This document shows, in pieces, positions 5,568 through 15,041 of a DNA stretch of 52,162 nucleotides. Every line of letters starts with the position of its first letter. Within the stretch, counting starts at the first letter, position 1. The DNA lies in the IMG/VR virus record IMGVR_UViG_3300001450_000052, positions 1 to 52,162 of that record, one strand, 5' to 3'. This stretch comes from a virus. The notes below the pieces were generated by a model. The model was not told where the DNA came from, made no database searches, and worked only from the letters and a program-made list of their open reading frames with translations. The position numbers and the translations under genes are program-made.

Positions 5568-7211
5568 TTATTTATATTTTTTACAAACTTTACAACTCAT
5601 TCTAGATTCTTTAGCTTTACACCACTCCTCTATAGGGTAAAAGGAAGCTAGGTAGTAAACAAAATTAGTAGCGTTACAAATTAATTTACTCCTATATTTT
5701 GCGTTACTACAACAACCATCATAACCGCCATCCCAACCATTAAATTGAATAGTGTAGTCCCATAATTTTTCATTAGACCAACCTAATCTTTTTTTAATGT
5801 AGGCAGCTACAACAAAACCAGTTCTGTCAGCTCCATGAGTACAATGAATTAAAGTGTTACCTTCATTAAGTTCTTTTAATCCCTTATCTACAGCTCCAGT
5901 GTAACCAGTTTCATAGTTTCTACCACCACGATAAGGGTCATGAGCATTAAACCATATATATTCTCTACCTGTAGATTCTACATATGCTTTTTCATCATGT
6001 TTTTCAACACCGGTCCCTTCTAAATTGTTCATCCTAACTACCCTTTCTATATCCGGATAATCCTCAAATACTTTGGCCAACTCTTTAAGTGTAGGTTGTT
6101 CACATCTAAAGTTTCCTTGCCCACCAGGTATTTCAGCAAAGTTACCAGGTAGTTTATTACCAGGTGTTATATTATTTATATCCACATCTTTGTCGTCCTT
6201 CTTCTTATTTGTAGTTATTTTCTCTTTATCCTTTTTAATTTTACTACACCAAACGGAATCTTTACAGTTGTCTTTTTTACAAGCATTTTTTCTACAACAT
6301 CTAGGGGTTCTACCCTTAGCTATAGTTTCTAATGTACACTTACCAACAACACCATCTACCACTAAATTAAATCTTTCTTGGAATTCTTTTATACCGTCTT
6401 CCATAATGTCTAAAAACTTACCATCTATACCATCATTCATAGGACCACTGTTACTTAAATCGATACTATAGTCGTTAACTAACATAAGTTGTACATACTT
6501 AACTAAATCACCACTATCACCTCTTTGTAATGTATCTTTACCCATTTCAATATCCCCTATCGAGGTAGGTCCTTTGGTTTTTAGTTCTGATTTTACAAAT
6601 ATTTTATCACCTTTAAATGTTTCTGTATCTTCACAATTATTATAAATTCTTCTAATACCACCAGAACCTTGCTGCCATATAAGATATAATAACCACTGAT
6701 TTTCTGGAGAAAAAACATCCACCCCAATACTACTAGAAAAACTATTACCTAAACTTGTAGCGTATTTTACAAATTGTCTTGTAGCGATATCTGCATTTTC
6801 AGCATCCTCTTGACTAGTTATGCCATAATCTGACCAATAAGGTCTACAATATTGAAATAACCCCCAACAACCCTGTCCGTTATCACCTTTTTCACGACCA
6901 CTATTTTCTATCCAAGCAAAAGTATTAAGGAGTCTCATTGGTAATTTTGAAGTTTTATGTTTTTCAAAAGCGTCTTTAACAGGTTGTTCATAACCACCAC
7001 CATTGTTTTCACTATAATCTTCATTGTACTTATTTTTCCAATACTCTAAAAAATTACAATAAGTCATAGTATCGTATTTATCCCCGAAATCTTTATAGAC
7101 ATTATTTTTCATCTTGTGGAGAGTGTCAGCTGGTATTTCTACCTGTTCTTTAATTACAGGTAAACCCATTATTTCTCTAACTCTATTTATTTCTTCTCGG
7201 ATAAGACTCAT
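5568..7211 (-). CDS. Transglycosylase-like / peptidoglycan-binding / tyrosine phosphatase fusion
   Basis: 547 residues in three parts. Residues 1-23 (EINRVREIMGLPVIKEQ) form a tag-like helix ending in an IKE site. About 80-195 resemble a lytic transglycosylase: IENSG with candidate catalytic Glu102, then GCWGLFQ and a final WQQGSGG block. About 225-298 form a PG_binding_1 repeat (LQRGDSGDLVKYVQ ... DGVVGKCTLETIAKG). After a Lys/Cys-rich linker, about 370-535 form a dual-specificity/tyrosine phosphatase-like domain with the P-loop HCTHGADRTG (Cys457, Arg463, CX5R), with Asp425 as a possible general acid. The C-terminus is Cys-rich. Wall-cutting plus phosphatase modules on one tagged protein suggest an injected virion enzyme. 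Domains are assigned by motif only. Confidence 0.8.
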   Translation of the reverse strand: MSLIREEINRVREIMGLPVIKEQVEIPADTLHKMKNNVYKDFGDKYDTMTYCNFLEYWKNKYNEDYSENNGGGYEQPVKDAFEKHKTSKLPMRLLNTFAWIENSGREKGDNGQGCWGLFQYCRPYWSDYGITSQEDAENADIATRQFVKYATSLGNSFSSSIGVDVFSPENQWLLYLIWQQGSGGIRRIYNNCEDTETFKGDKIFVKSELKTKGPTSIGDIEMGKDTLQRGDSGDLVKYVQLMLVNDYSIDLSNSGPMNDGIDGKFLDIMEDGIKEFQERFNLVVDGVVGKCTLETIAKGRTPRCCRKNACKKDNCKDSVWCSKIKKDKEKITTNKKKDDKDVDINNITPGNKLPGNFAEIPGGQGNFRCEQPTLKELAKVFEDYPDIERVVRMNNLEGTGVEKHDEKAYVESTGREYIWFNAHDPYRGGRNYETGYTGAVDKGLKELNEGNTLIHCTHGADRTGFVVAAYIKKRLGWSNEKLWDYTIQFNGWDGGYDGCCSNAKYRSKLICNATNFVYYLASFYPIEEWCKAKESRMSCKVCKKYK

Positions 7212-7227
7212 TAAGGTATGGTTTTTA

Positions 7228-7235
7228 AATAAATA
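7228..7235 (-). promoter_or_regulatory. TATTTATT box upstream of the 7211 gene
   Basis: The minus strand reads TATTTATT, 16 nt before the ATG at 7211 and just past the stop codon of the helicase gene at 7237. It could start a separate transcript for the phosphatase fusion and the 5082 gene. Confidence 0.4.
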
Positions 7236-7236
7236 C

Positions 7237-8976
7237 CTATAGTAATTGCATTTCTTCTAAAATACTTAACATCAAATCATCATCCTCCATATGGTCACCC
7301 ATAACAGTATCTATAACACGTTTTTTCTTCTGTACTATATTGTATATTATTCTTTCTAGAGTGTTGTCAAATATTGGGTATAAACAAGATACATTCTTCT
7401 TTTGACCAATCCTAAATGCCCTATCTTCTGCTTGTGCCATATCTGAAGGTACAAAAGATAAGTCATTAAAAATCACAACTTCACCAGCGGTTAAGGTAAT
7501 ACCCACACCACCAGCTTTTATATTTGAAACAAATATTTTTGTCTTTGGGTCATTTTGGAAAGAGTCTACACTATCTTGCCTTTGCTCCTGATTCATCCTA
7601 CCGTATAAAGGTACAGCTATTTTTTTATACTTTGACCAAATCTCCATCAAAGGCTCTGTAAAATTTGTAAAAACAATTACTTTCTTATCTTGTTCTAAAC
7701 ACTGGTCGATTAACTCAAAAGTGTTAGTCAATTTTTCTTTGGCTATAATTTGTCTAACTTTCATTAGTTTATTTAGTTGTATTGTAAGACTTTCATTCTT
7801 ATTTTCATTTGCCCAATCCAAATACTCACCCACTTCTTTTTTATATTCTTTTGAATTTAGTTCTAAAAATATTGGGGTTATAATTTTGTCAGGTAAATCT
7901 AAGATTTCTTCTTTTAACCGCCTTAACACTTTTTGTTTAGTTCTATCTCTAAGTTCATCAAGATTGGAAGCTCCATTAGTTAACCAAATTTTTCTACCAC
8001 CTTTATTTATTTGGTAACCCTCACAATATCTTTTAACGTAACTAACCCAGTTTTTAGCCACCCTAGATTCAACCAACTTTAAAAGGTTATAATAATTCAT
8101 AGGTCTTGATGTCATTGGGGTACCAGTCAACAACCAAACCTTCCCTACTTTTTTAACTATATCGTTAGCCAATTTGGTTCTTTGTGCTTTTGTATTAGAA
8201 ATGTAGTGAGCTTCGTCTATAATCACTAAGTCAAAACCCTCGTCTAAAATTGTTGTAATCTCATTTTTTTTATCTAAACTGTGAAAATTTTTAAGAATGT
8301 CATAATTAATAATAACAAACTTACCACCATCCCAATTCTTACTTTGAACTATAGAAATTTTATCATTAGAGTAATTTTCTATTTCCCGCTTCCAATTTAA
8401 TTTAAGTGTAGCCGGGCACATAATTAAAACTTTTTTAGCCTTACTTTCAATAGCGGCGATGGTAGCACTTGTAGTTTTACCAACACCCATATCATCAGCA
8501 AGAATGTATTTATCATTTCCTAATAATTTTTCTACAGCAGTTTTTTGGTGGTCATAAGGCATTCTATGTGAATAGGGTGAAAAGTCTACAACTACTTTTC
8601 TTTCGGTATCTGGTATTATTTGATTTCTAGGTACCCAAAAACTATAAAGTTTTTGTGTTTCTAATATTTTACCCCATATATGGAAAGCTTTTGGTTTTTC
8701 TGATAATATTTTTTCTACCCATATAGATTTAGGTTTTTCACTTAAAAAATTATCACTCATTAAACCCTCTGCGAAATAATCATCTATTTCGACCCATTTT
8801 CTAGCAACTTTAGGGGTTTTATCATAATTGTTAATAATATAATCAGCCTGTGACCTAGTAAGTGTCTTAGATTTGTATATTTCGTATGAAGATTTTAGTT
8901 GAAGTATATAGTTATTAGCTCCAGAATATTCTGAAAGTAGTTTTTTTGCTTCTATTTCCGGTAAATTTAGTTCCAT
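7237..8976 (-). CDS. SNF2-family DNA-dependent ATPase/helicase
   Basis: 579 residues with the two RecA-like lobes of superfamily 2. Lobe 1 has Walker A ADDMGVGKTT (about 160-169), a DEAH box (about 254-257) and the TGTP motif (about 284-287). Lobe 2 has FTNF, the GGVGITLTA motif and the SNF2-type arginine-finger block AQAEDRAFRIGQ near residue 520. The order and the RIGQ signature point to the SNF2/SMARCAL1-like group. It would remodel forks or recombination intermediates, a role played in T4 by UvsW, but equivalence is inferred. The roughly 140-residue N-terminal region has no recognised domain. It heads a minus-strand operon and is divergent from the neck genes at 9035. Confidence 0.9.
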   Translation of the reverse strand: MELNLPEIEAKKLLSEYSGANNYILQLKSSYEIYKSKTLTRSQADYIINNYDKTPKVARKWVEIDDYFAEGLMSDNFLSEKPKSIWVEKILSEKPKAFHIWGKILETQKLYSFWVPRNQIIPDTERKVVVDFSPYSHRMPYDHQKTAVEKLLGNDKYILADDMGVGKTTSATIAAIESKAKKVLIMCPATLKLNWKREIENYSNDKISIVQSKNWDGGKFVIINYDILKNFHSLDKKNEITTILDEGFDLVIIDEAHYISNTKAQRTKLANDIVKKVGKVWLLTGTPMTSRPMNYYNLLKLVESRVAKNWVSYVKRYCEGYQINKGGRKIWLTNGASNLDELRDRTKQKVLRRLKEEILDLPDKIITPIFLELNSKEYKKEVGEYLDWANENKNESLTIQLNKLMKVRQIIAKEKLTNTFELIDQCLEQDKKVIVFTNFTEPLMEIWSKYKKIAVPLYGRMNQEQRQDSVDSFQNDPKTKIFVSNIKAGGVGITLTAGEVVIFNDLSFVPSDMAQAEDRAFRIGQKKNVSCLYPIFDNTLERIIYNIVQKKKRVIDTVMGDHMEDDDLMLSILEEMQLL

Positions 8977-9021
8977 ATATTATTACAAATATAATATAAA
9001 AGCATAACATAGACAACAAAC

Positions 9022-9029
9022 TATTTATT
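9022..9029 (+). promoter_or_regulatory. TATTTATT box 5 nt before the 9035 start
   Basis: TATTTATT is followed by ATTAT and then the ATG at 9035, first gene of the neck/tail cluster. The spacing would place the transcription start at the start codon (leaderless). Confidence 0.5.
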
Positions 9030-9034
9030 ATTAT

Positions 9035-9553
9035 ATGGCAGAACAGAAAAAAATACCAATTACAAGGATATCCAGATTTTTTGCGTCTGAAGATTTTAGT
9101 CTAGAACAAGAAATGGGTATGGAGTGGTTACATGGTGACATGAACTTTACTTTAGTTTTATTTAGTGTTGATAGGGAAAAATCAGATGTAGATGATGTTT
9201 ACGGTGAGGCTGGACCTGAAGAAATTAGATATAAAGCACCGGTTGAATTTAACGCGTACGTAAGTATTGCGGAACCAAAAAACTCATCATACGGTTCTGG
9301 ACTAGTTAACCAAATGGAACCAGGCAATATGACAGTAAGTGTTTATATGAAACATTTAAAAGAGTTAAATATTGATGTCTCTTACGGTGATTATATTGGT
9401 TATGCAGAAACAGAAGATAGGATGAGATATTATGTGGTAACTAACGACGGTAGGGTTACGTCTGATTTAGCACATACAATAGGTGGGTATAAACCTTTCT
9501 ATAGAACAATAACTTGCTCATATGTGAGTCCAGATGAATTTAAAGGAATATAA
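9035..9553 (+). CDS. Putative neck protein (gp14-like)
   Basis: 172 residues. It begins MAEQKKIPITRISRFFASED. A mid-region VYGEAGPEEIRYKAPVEFNA followed by YV resembles the YGE...K.P.E..AYV pattern I associate with T4-type neck/head-completion proteins. A later YGDYIGYAETEDRMRYYVVT block has strand-like character. Its position immediately before a sheath-stabiliser-like protein and the sheath gene fits the T4 order gp13/gp14-gp15-gp18. The family name is tentative because identity cannot be measured here. Its TAA stop shares one base with the ATG of the next gene (TAATGG), so translation of the two is probably coupled. Confidence 0.6.
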   Translation: MAEQKKIPITRISRFFASEDFSLEQEMGMEWLHGDMNFTLVLFSVDREKSDVDDVYGEAGPEEIRYKAPVEFNAYVSIAEPKNSSYGSGLVNQMEPGNMTVSVYMKHLKELNIDVSYGDYIGYAETEDRMRYYVVTNDGRVTSDLAHTIGGYKPFYRTITCSYVSPDEFKGI

Positions 9554-10647
9554 TGGCGTTACCAAAAAAACTTAAAACAAATATTAATATTAGTCCTAGG
9601 CCACCACAACCACAGTACGACTCTGGTTATAATGGTTTAACAACACCTAATAGAAGAAGGGAATTAAGTGAACTTATAACCGAAGATGGGACTTATTTAC
9701 CAAAATCAATATTACACGCTGATATGGATAGGGGTATGTTAGATTTTGTTAAAGAAAAATTAGACACTAGTACTTCTGGTAAAAAAATACCAGTAATAGA
9801 TAGGATATTAACATTACAAAGGTGGGGAGAGTTTTCCCAATCCTGGAGTTTTAGTACTGAGGATAAAAATGTCTCACTTCCGTTTATTGTTGTGGTAAGG
9901 CAACCCCAAGTGGTTTATGGTACCAACCCATCCTTACAGTATACAATTCCTGATAGGAAACAATTTCATTTTGCAAAAGTACCTACCTGGGACGGAAATA
10001 GAAAAGGGGTGGACATTTATAGTATACCACAACCAATTCCTGTGGACATAACTTACGATGTTAAAATAATTTGTAATAGAATGAGAGAACTAAACCAATT
10101 TAATAAAATTGTTATGCAAAAATTTAGTTCTAAACAAGCTTATACATTTGTTAAGGGACACTACATACCAATAGTTTCAGAAAGCATAAGTGATGAAAGT
10201 GTGATAGATACTGAAGATAGAAGATACTACCAACAAAACTACTCGTTCCAACTACAAGGGTTCCTAATTGATGAAGATGAATTTGAAGTTAAACCAGCAA
10301 TTAATAGGTCTTTATTATTTTTTGACACAAACACATCTCATAAAAAAACAGGGAATGGTAGTCCCTCAATAGTTGACCAATCACAGATAAATATTTATAA
10401 TAAAAATAAATTTAGAAGAAAATTAGATTTCGGGACCGACGATACAACTAGTACGATTACATACGCTTATAACGCTAACGTTAATTTAGTTAGGTCTGAT
10501 AATGTTTCTAGTATAAATTATAAAATAAATGGTACACCTACCGAAGGTAAGGTACAAGTAGAAATAGGTGATGTTTTAGTTGTTACCATAGTTAAAAGTG
10601 GTTCTGGTACTGCTAGTGTAACATTAGAAGAATTTATATATTCATAA
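9553..10647 (+). CDS. Putative tail sheath stabiliser/tail completion protein (gp15-like)
   Basis: 364 residues. The core has the layout of T4 gp15-type proteins: KIPVIDRILTLQRWGEFSQS, a segment IPQPIPVDITYDVKIICNRM, then NQFNKIVMQKFSSKQAY and a YIPIVSESISD stretch. Such proteins form the terminal ring at the head-proximal end of tube and sheath. The last 100 or so residues (TYAYNANVNLVRSD ... VTLEEFIYS) look like a separate beta-rich domain. It lies between a neck-like gene and the sheath gene, the expected place. Its start overlaps the previous stop by one base and its 3' end overlaps the small antisense RHH gene by 6 nt. Confidence 0.55.
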   Translation: MALPKKLKTNINISPRPPQPQYDSGYNGLTTPNRRRELSELITEDGTYLPKSILHADMDRGMLDFVKEKLDTSTSGKKIPVIDRILTLQRWGEFSQSWSFSTEDKNVSLPFIVVVRQPQVVYGTNPSLQYTIPDRKQFHFAKVPTWDGNRKGVDIYSIPQPIPVDITYDVKIICNRMRELNQFNKIVMQKFSSKQAYTFVKGHYIPIVSESISDESVIDTEDRRYYQQNYSFQLQGFLIDEDEFEVKPAINRSLLFFDTNTSHKKTGNGSPSIVDQSQINIYNKNKFRRKLDFGTDDTTSTITYAYNANVNLVRSDNVSSINYKINGTPTEGKVQVEIGDVLVVTIVKSGSGTASVTLEEFIYS

Positions 10648-10791
10648 CTCACCATATATGTCTTTCTTTTTACCACATTTTTCTTTTATAAGTTTTTCTA
10701 AAAATCTAGACATTACCAGCCCATTATTTTTACAATAGTCTTTTAAAAGTTTGTGAAACTCTTTTCTTATTTTAAGGTTTTTTATTTCCAT
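10642..10791 (-). CDS. Mini ribbon-helix-helix-like protein (49 aa)
   Basis: A 49-residue minus-strand frame with ATG at 10791 and TGA at 10642. It reads MEIKNLKIRKEFHKLLKDYC, then KNNGLVMSRFLEKLIKEKCG, and ends KKKDIYGEL. The pattern of a short strand (IKNLKIRKE), helix, NG turn and second helix (MSRFLEKLIKE) is that of small RHH DNA-binding proteins of the Arc/CopG type. It lies antisense in the gap between the sheath-stabiliser-like gene and the sheath gene, so it might repress a promoter there. No leader signal is evident. Coding is likely but not proven for so short a frame. Confidence 0.55.
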   Translation of the reverse strand: MEIKNLKIRKEFHKLLKDYCKNNGLVMSRFLEKLIKEKCGKKKDIYGEL

Positions 10792-10879
10792 ATTAGTTAA
10801 AGGTAGAAAAAAGGGAGAAAATATTCCTACTATATATAATTATATTGTTTAATAAGTAAACTTTTGGAATTGAAATCAA

Positions 10880-10887
10880 TATTTATC
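10880..10887 (+). promoter_or_regulatory. TATTTATC box upstream of the sheath gene
   Basis: TATTTATC ends 35 nt before the ATG at 10923. The leader that would result is AT-rich (TAAATAAAATCGTTTAAAAA) without a Shine-Dalgarno sequence. Confidence 0.3.
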
Positions 10888-10922
10888 TAATAAAATATAA
10901 AATAAATAAAATCGTTTAAAAA

Positions 10923-13900
10923 ATGGCAGAAAATCAAAAAGTATTCGTATCTCCAGGTGTATATACCGCAGAAAAGGATTTAACGTTTGTAGCACAAAGT
11001 GTTGGGGTAACAACCTTAGGGGTTGCTGGTGAAACAAAAAAGGGACCTGCATTTGAACCTATATTCATAGATTCTTTTGATAAATTTAGAAATAGGTTTG
11101 GTGACACCGACCCAGAAAAGTACACAGAATCACAGATTCCTAAATTTGAAACATCGTTTATCGCTAGGTCTTACCTATCACAATCAAACCAATTATTCGT
11201 AACAAGAGTGTTGGGTTTATCTGGTTATGATGCAGGACCATCATGGCAATTATTAACAATAGGTGAATTAGATGAGTTATATGTAGCAAGTGGTTCTACA
11301 GGACAAACCGTATCCGCTTGGGCAGATAGAATATACGTACCACTTACAGGTGGAACACTAAATTCATCCAACATATACACAACTTTCTCAAATGGTACTG
11401 CTTTTGCAGACGCATTAAGTGGTTTAACAACTTCACCTATTGGTGGTGCTAATGGACCATTTAGAACAGCAGAGCAAATAACGGGTGAAACTTGGTATGA
11501 TGGTGATGGTGACGCTGTTGGTACTCTAGTTGATGAAATATCCCACTTTGTTAACGCTACATTAGATAATGACCAAAATTCATTTAATATAACTGGAGCT
11601 ACAGAATTTTACCAATATGGATTTATAGCTTCTTCAACAACAAGTCAACAATACGCTCAGATTACAGGAGCGACTGGTTTACCTGTTGACTCATATAATA
11701 GATTAGGTATATCTACAAATTTAACAGCTGGACCAACAGGTGTTGGAGCTTCAGCACCAGAATCTATTCAAAGTGCTGATTTCTCAGCTGATACTAACGA
11801 TGGTTGGTATAACTCATTATTTGATTACAAATATGACGTAGATTCTTGTACAAATAGTTGTTACTCAGGAGGTGCATTTACAATGTTTGCTAGTTCAGCT
11901 TCTACAGCTACAACTTATGTTGAGGGGGCTGTTAGTACTGGAGTATCAGGTTCATCAGACGATAAAGCTAGTACAAATGTATACGCTATACTACCTGACT
12001 TAATTAAACCAGGAAGTTCAACTCACGTAGTTAACTTAAATGGTTATACAGCATCAACTTCAGCATCATCGTGGACTGAATGGTCATTCTATGGTGCAGC
12101 TACAAACGGTGGTAATAATGTACCTGGACAAATTTCTTCAGGTAATTACTTCTCATATTCATCAGGAACAGAATCTTGGGGTAACGCAGAAGGTGCTGCT
12201 AACGGAGGGTCATTAGCTTTATCAGCGTATCAACCAACAGTTTATCCTTTCGTAGGTACAAATGGTACAGGTAGTACACTATCTGCAGCGGTAACAACAT
12301 TTACAGCAGCACAGTATTCAGGAGCTGTATCAGACTATCAATTACAAACTTGTGCAGGAACATCCATTGGTGGTAGTTCTCCAGCTTATACAGCGGTACA
12401 AGTAACCTTAAGTGGATTCTCCAATACCGGTTTACTAGGAGACGCTAGTGTTAATGGTCTTGCTAATTCACTTACATATTCTCCAGGACTTAAAGCAGGT
12501 TCGGTTGTAGCAAATGGTTTAACCGGAGCAACTAACGCTACTAATAGTTGGTTCTTTACTGGTAACTCTGTTTCGGCATTTACAACATTCTATACTGGAA
12601 GTTGTTCAGCTGTAACTTATTTAGGATTAACATTAAGTGGGGCTTACGCAAATTATAGTTGTGTAAGTGCAAACACTGATTATCATAACATGACAATCGC
12701 AACTCTAAGGTCCAGAGGTGAAAGTACACTTACAAGTGGTGGACCAGTATATAAAATTAGTGCAAGTACGGGAGATGGTTACAAACAAGGTGATGTAAAC
12801 TTTGATTGTACAGGCACATATAACGATGTTTTAAGAGACCCATTCGCTAATTTTGGTATTTCGGCAAAAACGGATGAAGGTGTAGTATCTAAATTTACAG
12901 CATCTTTAGATAGTGGTAAGAAAAATTACCTATCTAGAGTTTTAGGTAGAAAGGTATTTGACAGAGAAGCTAATGAAATTCCTATTTTTGTGGAAGAAAT
13001 ATATCCTAATTTATTAAAATATTTATACAGAAGACAAAAAATTAGAGGAATTAACTGTTGTTTATGTTATAGACCAGCAGCTAGATTTAACAACACATTA
13101 AGGAATTCCTTAGGTTGGTACATGAATGAATGGCAAACACCTAGAACACCTTACGTCGTTTCGGAATTACGAGGTAACGAAGTTTCTAGACTATTCAGGT
13201 TTATATCAATATCAGACGGTACCGCAGCAAATAGAGAACATAAAATATCGATAACTAATATTTCTTTTGAAAGAGTAGAATTTGATGTGGTTATTAGAGA
13301 TTTTTACGACACAGACGCTAACCCTATAGTGTTCGAAAAATACACTAGATGTTCGTTAGACCCAACAGCACCTAACTTTATAGCTAGAAAAATTGGTACT
13401 TCAGATGGTGAGTACGAGTTAAAATCAACATTTACAATGTTAGAATTAACTGACCCAGTTATTGAGGGAGATTTAAAAGACGCTATACCATCAGGATTTG
13501 AGGGGTATAAATTTAGAAAATCTTGCTCAAGTACAGTAAACCCTTACCCAAAATGGAAAACTAAATACTTTACACCGGGTGAAGTAGTGTTTGACCCATA
13601 CTATAATTCAGCTGGTGGTGTATCAAACGCTTCAATTTCAGCTGGTGATAACCTTAGAAAAAATTACTTAGGGTTTTCTAATGGTGATGGTGCGGCTATT
13701 GACTTCGACTTCTTTGAATATAAAGGATTTAAAACACCAACTTCAGTTTGTACTGACTCAACTGGTAGTGACTGGCCAATTTTAACACAAGGATTCCATA
13801 TGGATTCTGGAGCGACAGTGGTTATAGCGGGTTCTGGTTCTTATTTAACAGAAACAGCTACAACGTTAAGTGGTAAATCTATGTTTATGGTTGGTGAAGC

Positions 13901-15032
13901 AAACTTTAGAACGGAACCAACAAAAACAACAGACCCATACTACAAGATACAATCTAGAAAATTTACTTTAGCTCCTTATGGTGGTTTTGATGGTTGGGAT
14001 GAATACAGAAAAACTAGAACAAACCCAGACGGTTATAGATTGGGTATGACAGGTTATAAATACGGAGCATGTGCGGACGCAACATATACAGACGCTACCG
14101 GTTTAGGTTCATTTAAAAAGATTTCCTCAACTGAATCAAATACAGATTACGACGCTTACAAACAAGCAATTCACACATTTGAAAACCCTGAAGCTGTAGA
14201 TATTAATGTGTTCGCTACACCAGGAATTGATTACGTTAATAATTTAGCTTTAGTAAATGATACTATAGATATGGTTGAAAATGAAAGAGCGGATTCTCTA
14301 TATTTAACAACTACACCAGACTATAATCTATACGTAAATACAACTTCAGACGCTAGTAATAAAATATCCCCAACAGAAGCTGTTAATAATGTAGAAGATA
14401 GTTTTATAGATTCTAACTATACAGCTACTTACTATCCTTGGGTACTTGTTAGGGACAATAATACAAATAAACAACTTTATATCCCACCAACAGCTGAAGT
14501 TACTAGAAACTTAGCATTGACAGACAACATAGCCTTCCCATGGTTCGCATCGGCTGGTTATACTAGAGGTATCGTTAACGCTATAAAAGCTAGAACAAAA
14601 CTAACTCTAGATGATAGAGATACTTTATATGTTGGTAGAATAAATCCAATCGCTACATTTAGTGATGTAGGACCTATCATTTTTGGTAATAAGACTTTAC
14701 AAGTTAAAGAATCAGCGTTAGATAGAATAAATGTAAGAAGATTACTATTACAAACTAGAAAACTGATTTCAGCAGTTGCGGTTAGATTATTATTTGAACA
14801 AAATGATGACGTGGTAAGACAACAATTCTTAGACCTAGTTAACCCAATCCTAGACTCTATAAGGAGAGATAGAGGTTTAACAGACTTTAGAGTTGTGTTG
14901 TCAGATGACCCAGAAGAAATCGATAGAAATGAGATGAATGGTAAGATTTACATCAAACCAACAAGAGCACTAGAATTCATATTTATTGAATTCCTAATAA
15001 CTCCAACAGGAGCTTCATTTGAAGATATATAA
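10923..15032 (+). CDS. Contractile tail sheath protein, gp18-like, about twice usual length
   Basis: 1369 residues; T4 gp18 has 659. The N-terminus has the sheath signature VFVSPGVYTAEKDLTFVAQS and SFIARSYLSQSNQLFVTRVL. Canonical sheath sequence resumes near residue 655 (FTASLDSGKKNYLSRVLGR, then IPIFVEEIYP). It continues to the C-terminal domain (TRGIVNAIKARTKLTLDDRD ... RALEFIFIEFLITPTGASF), which forms the inner sheath core. Residues about 115-600 are a Ser/Thr/Gly/Ala-rich beta-like insertion, placed where T4 gp18 has its surface-protruding domains. The insertion could decorate the outside of the tail. A small Cys-containing patch (INCCLCYR) follows the junction. Identity as sheath is secure; the role of the insertion is unknown. 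Confidence 0.92.
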   Translation: MAENQKVFVSPGVYTAEKDLTFVAQSVGVTTLGVAGETKKGPAFEPIFIDSFDKFRNRFGDTDPEKYTESQIPKFETSFIARSYLSQSNQLFVTRVLGLSGYDAGPSWQLLTIGELDELYVASGSTGQTVSAWADRIYVPLTGGTLNSSNIYTTFSNGTAFADALSGLTTSPIGGANGPFRTAEQITGETWYDGDGDAVGTLVDEISHFVNATLDNDQNSFNITGATEFYQYGFIASSTTSQQYAQITGATGLPVDSYNRLGISTNLTAGPTGVGASAPESIQSADFSADTNDGWYNSLFDYKYDVDSCTNSCYSGGAFTMFASSASTATTYVEGAVSTGVSGSSDDKASTNVYAILPDLIKPGSSTHVVNLNGYTASTSASSWTEWSFYGAATNGGNNVPGQISSGNYFSYSSGTESWGNAEGAANGGSLALSAYQPTVYPFVGTNGTGSTLSAAVTTFTAAQYSGAVSDYQLQTCAGTSIGGSSPAYTAVQVTLSGFSNTGLLGDASVNGLANSLTYSPGLKAGSVVANGLTGATNATNSWFFTGNSVSAFTTFYTGSCSAVTYLGLTLSGAYANYSCVSANTDYHNMTIATLRSRGESTLTSGGPVYKISASTGDGYKQGDVNFDCTGTYNDVLRDPFANFGISAKTDEGVVSKFTASLDSGKKNYLSRVLGRKVFDREANEIPIFVEEIYPNLLKYLYRRQKIRGINCCLCYRPAARFNNTLRNSLGWYMNEWQTPRTPYVVSELRGNEVSRLFRFISISDGTAANREHKISITNISFERVEFDVVIRDFYDTDANPIVFEKYTRCSLDPTAPNFIARKIGTSDGEYELKSTFTMLELTDPVIEGDLKDAIPSGFEGYKFRKSCSSTVNPYPKWKTKYFTPGEVVFDPYYNSAGGVSNASISAGDNLRKNYLGFSNGDGAAIDFDFFEYKGFKTPTSVCTDSTGSDWPILTQGFHMDSGATVVIAGSGSYLTETATTLSGKSMFMVGEANFRTEPTKTTDPYYKIQSRKFTLAPYGGFDGWDEYRKTRTNPDGYRLGMTGYKYGACADATYTDATGLGSFKKISSTESNTDYDAYKQAIHTFENPEAVDINVFATPGIDYVNNLALVNDTIDMVENERADSLYLTTTPDYNLYVNTTSDASNKISPTEAVNNVEDSFIDSNYTATYYPWVLVRDNNTNKQLYIPPTAEVTRNLALTDNIAFPWFASAGYTRGIVNAIKARTKLTLDDRDTLYVGRINPIATFSDVGPIIFGNKTLQVKESALDRINVRRLLLQTRKLISAVAVRLLFEQNDDVVRQQFLDLVNPILDSIRRDRGLTDFRVVLSDDPEEIDRNEMNGKIYIKPTRALEFIFIEFLITPTGASFEDI

Positions 15033-15041
15033 TAGACAACT

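Noticed and set aside
5570-5577. TATAAATA-like sequence on the minus strand ahead of the 5564 start
   Set aside because: It is the opposite orientation to the recurrent sense box and lies at the end of the 5568 coding region; the gene is explained as an operon member.
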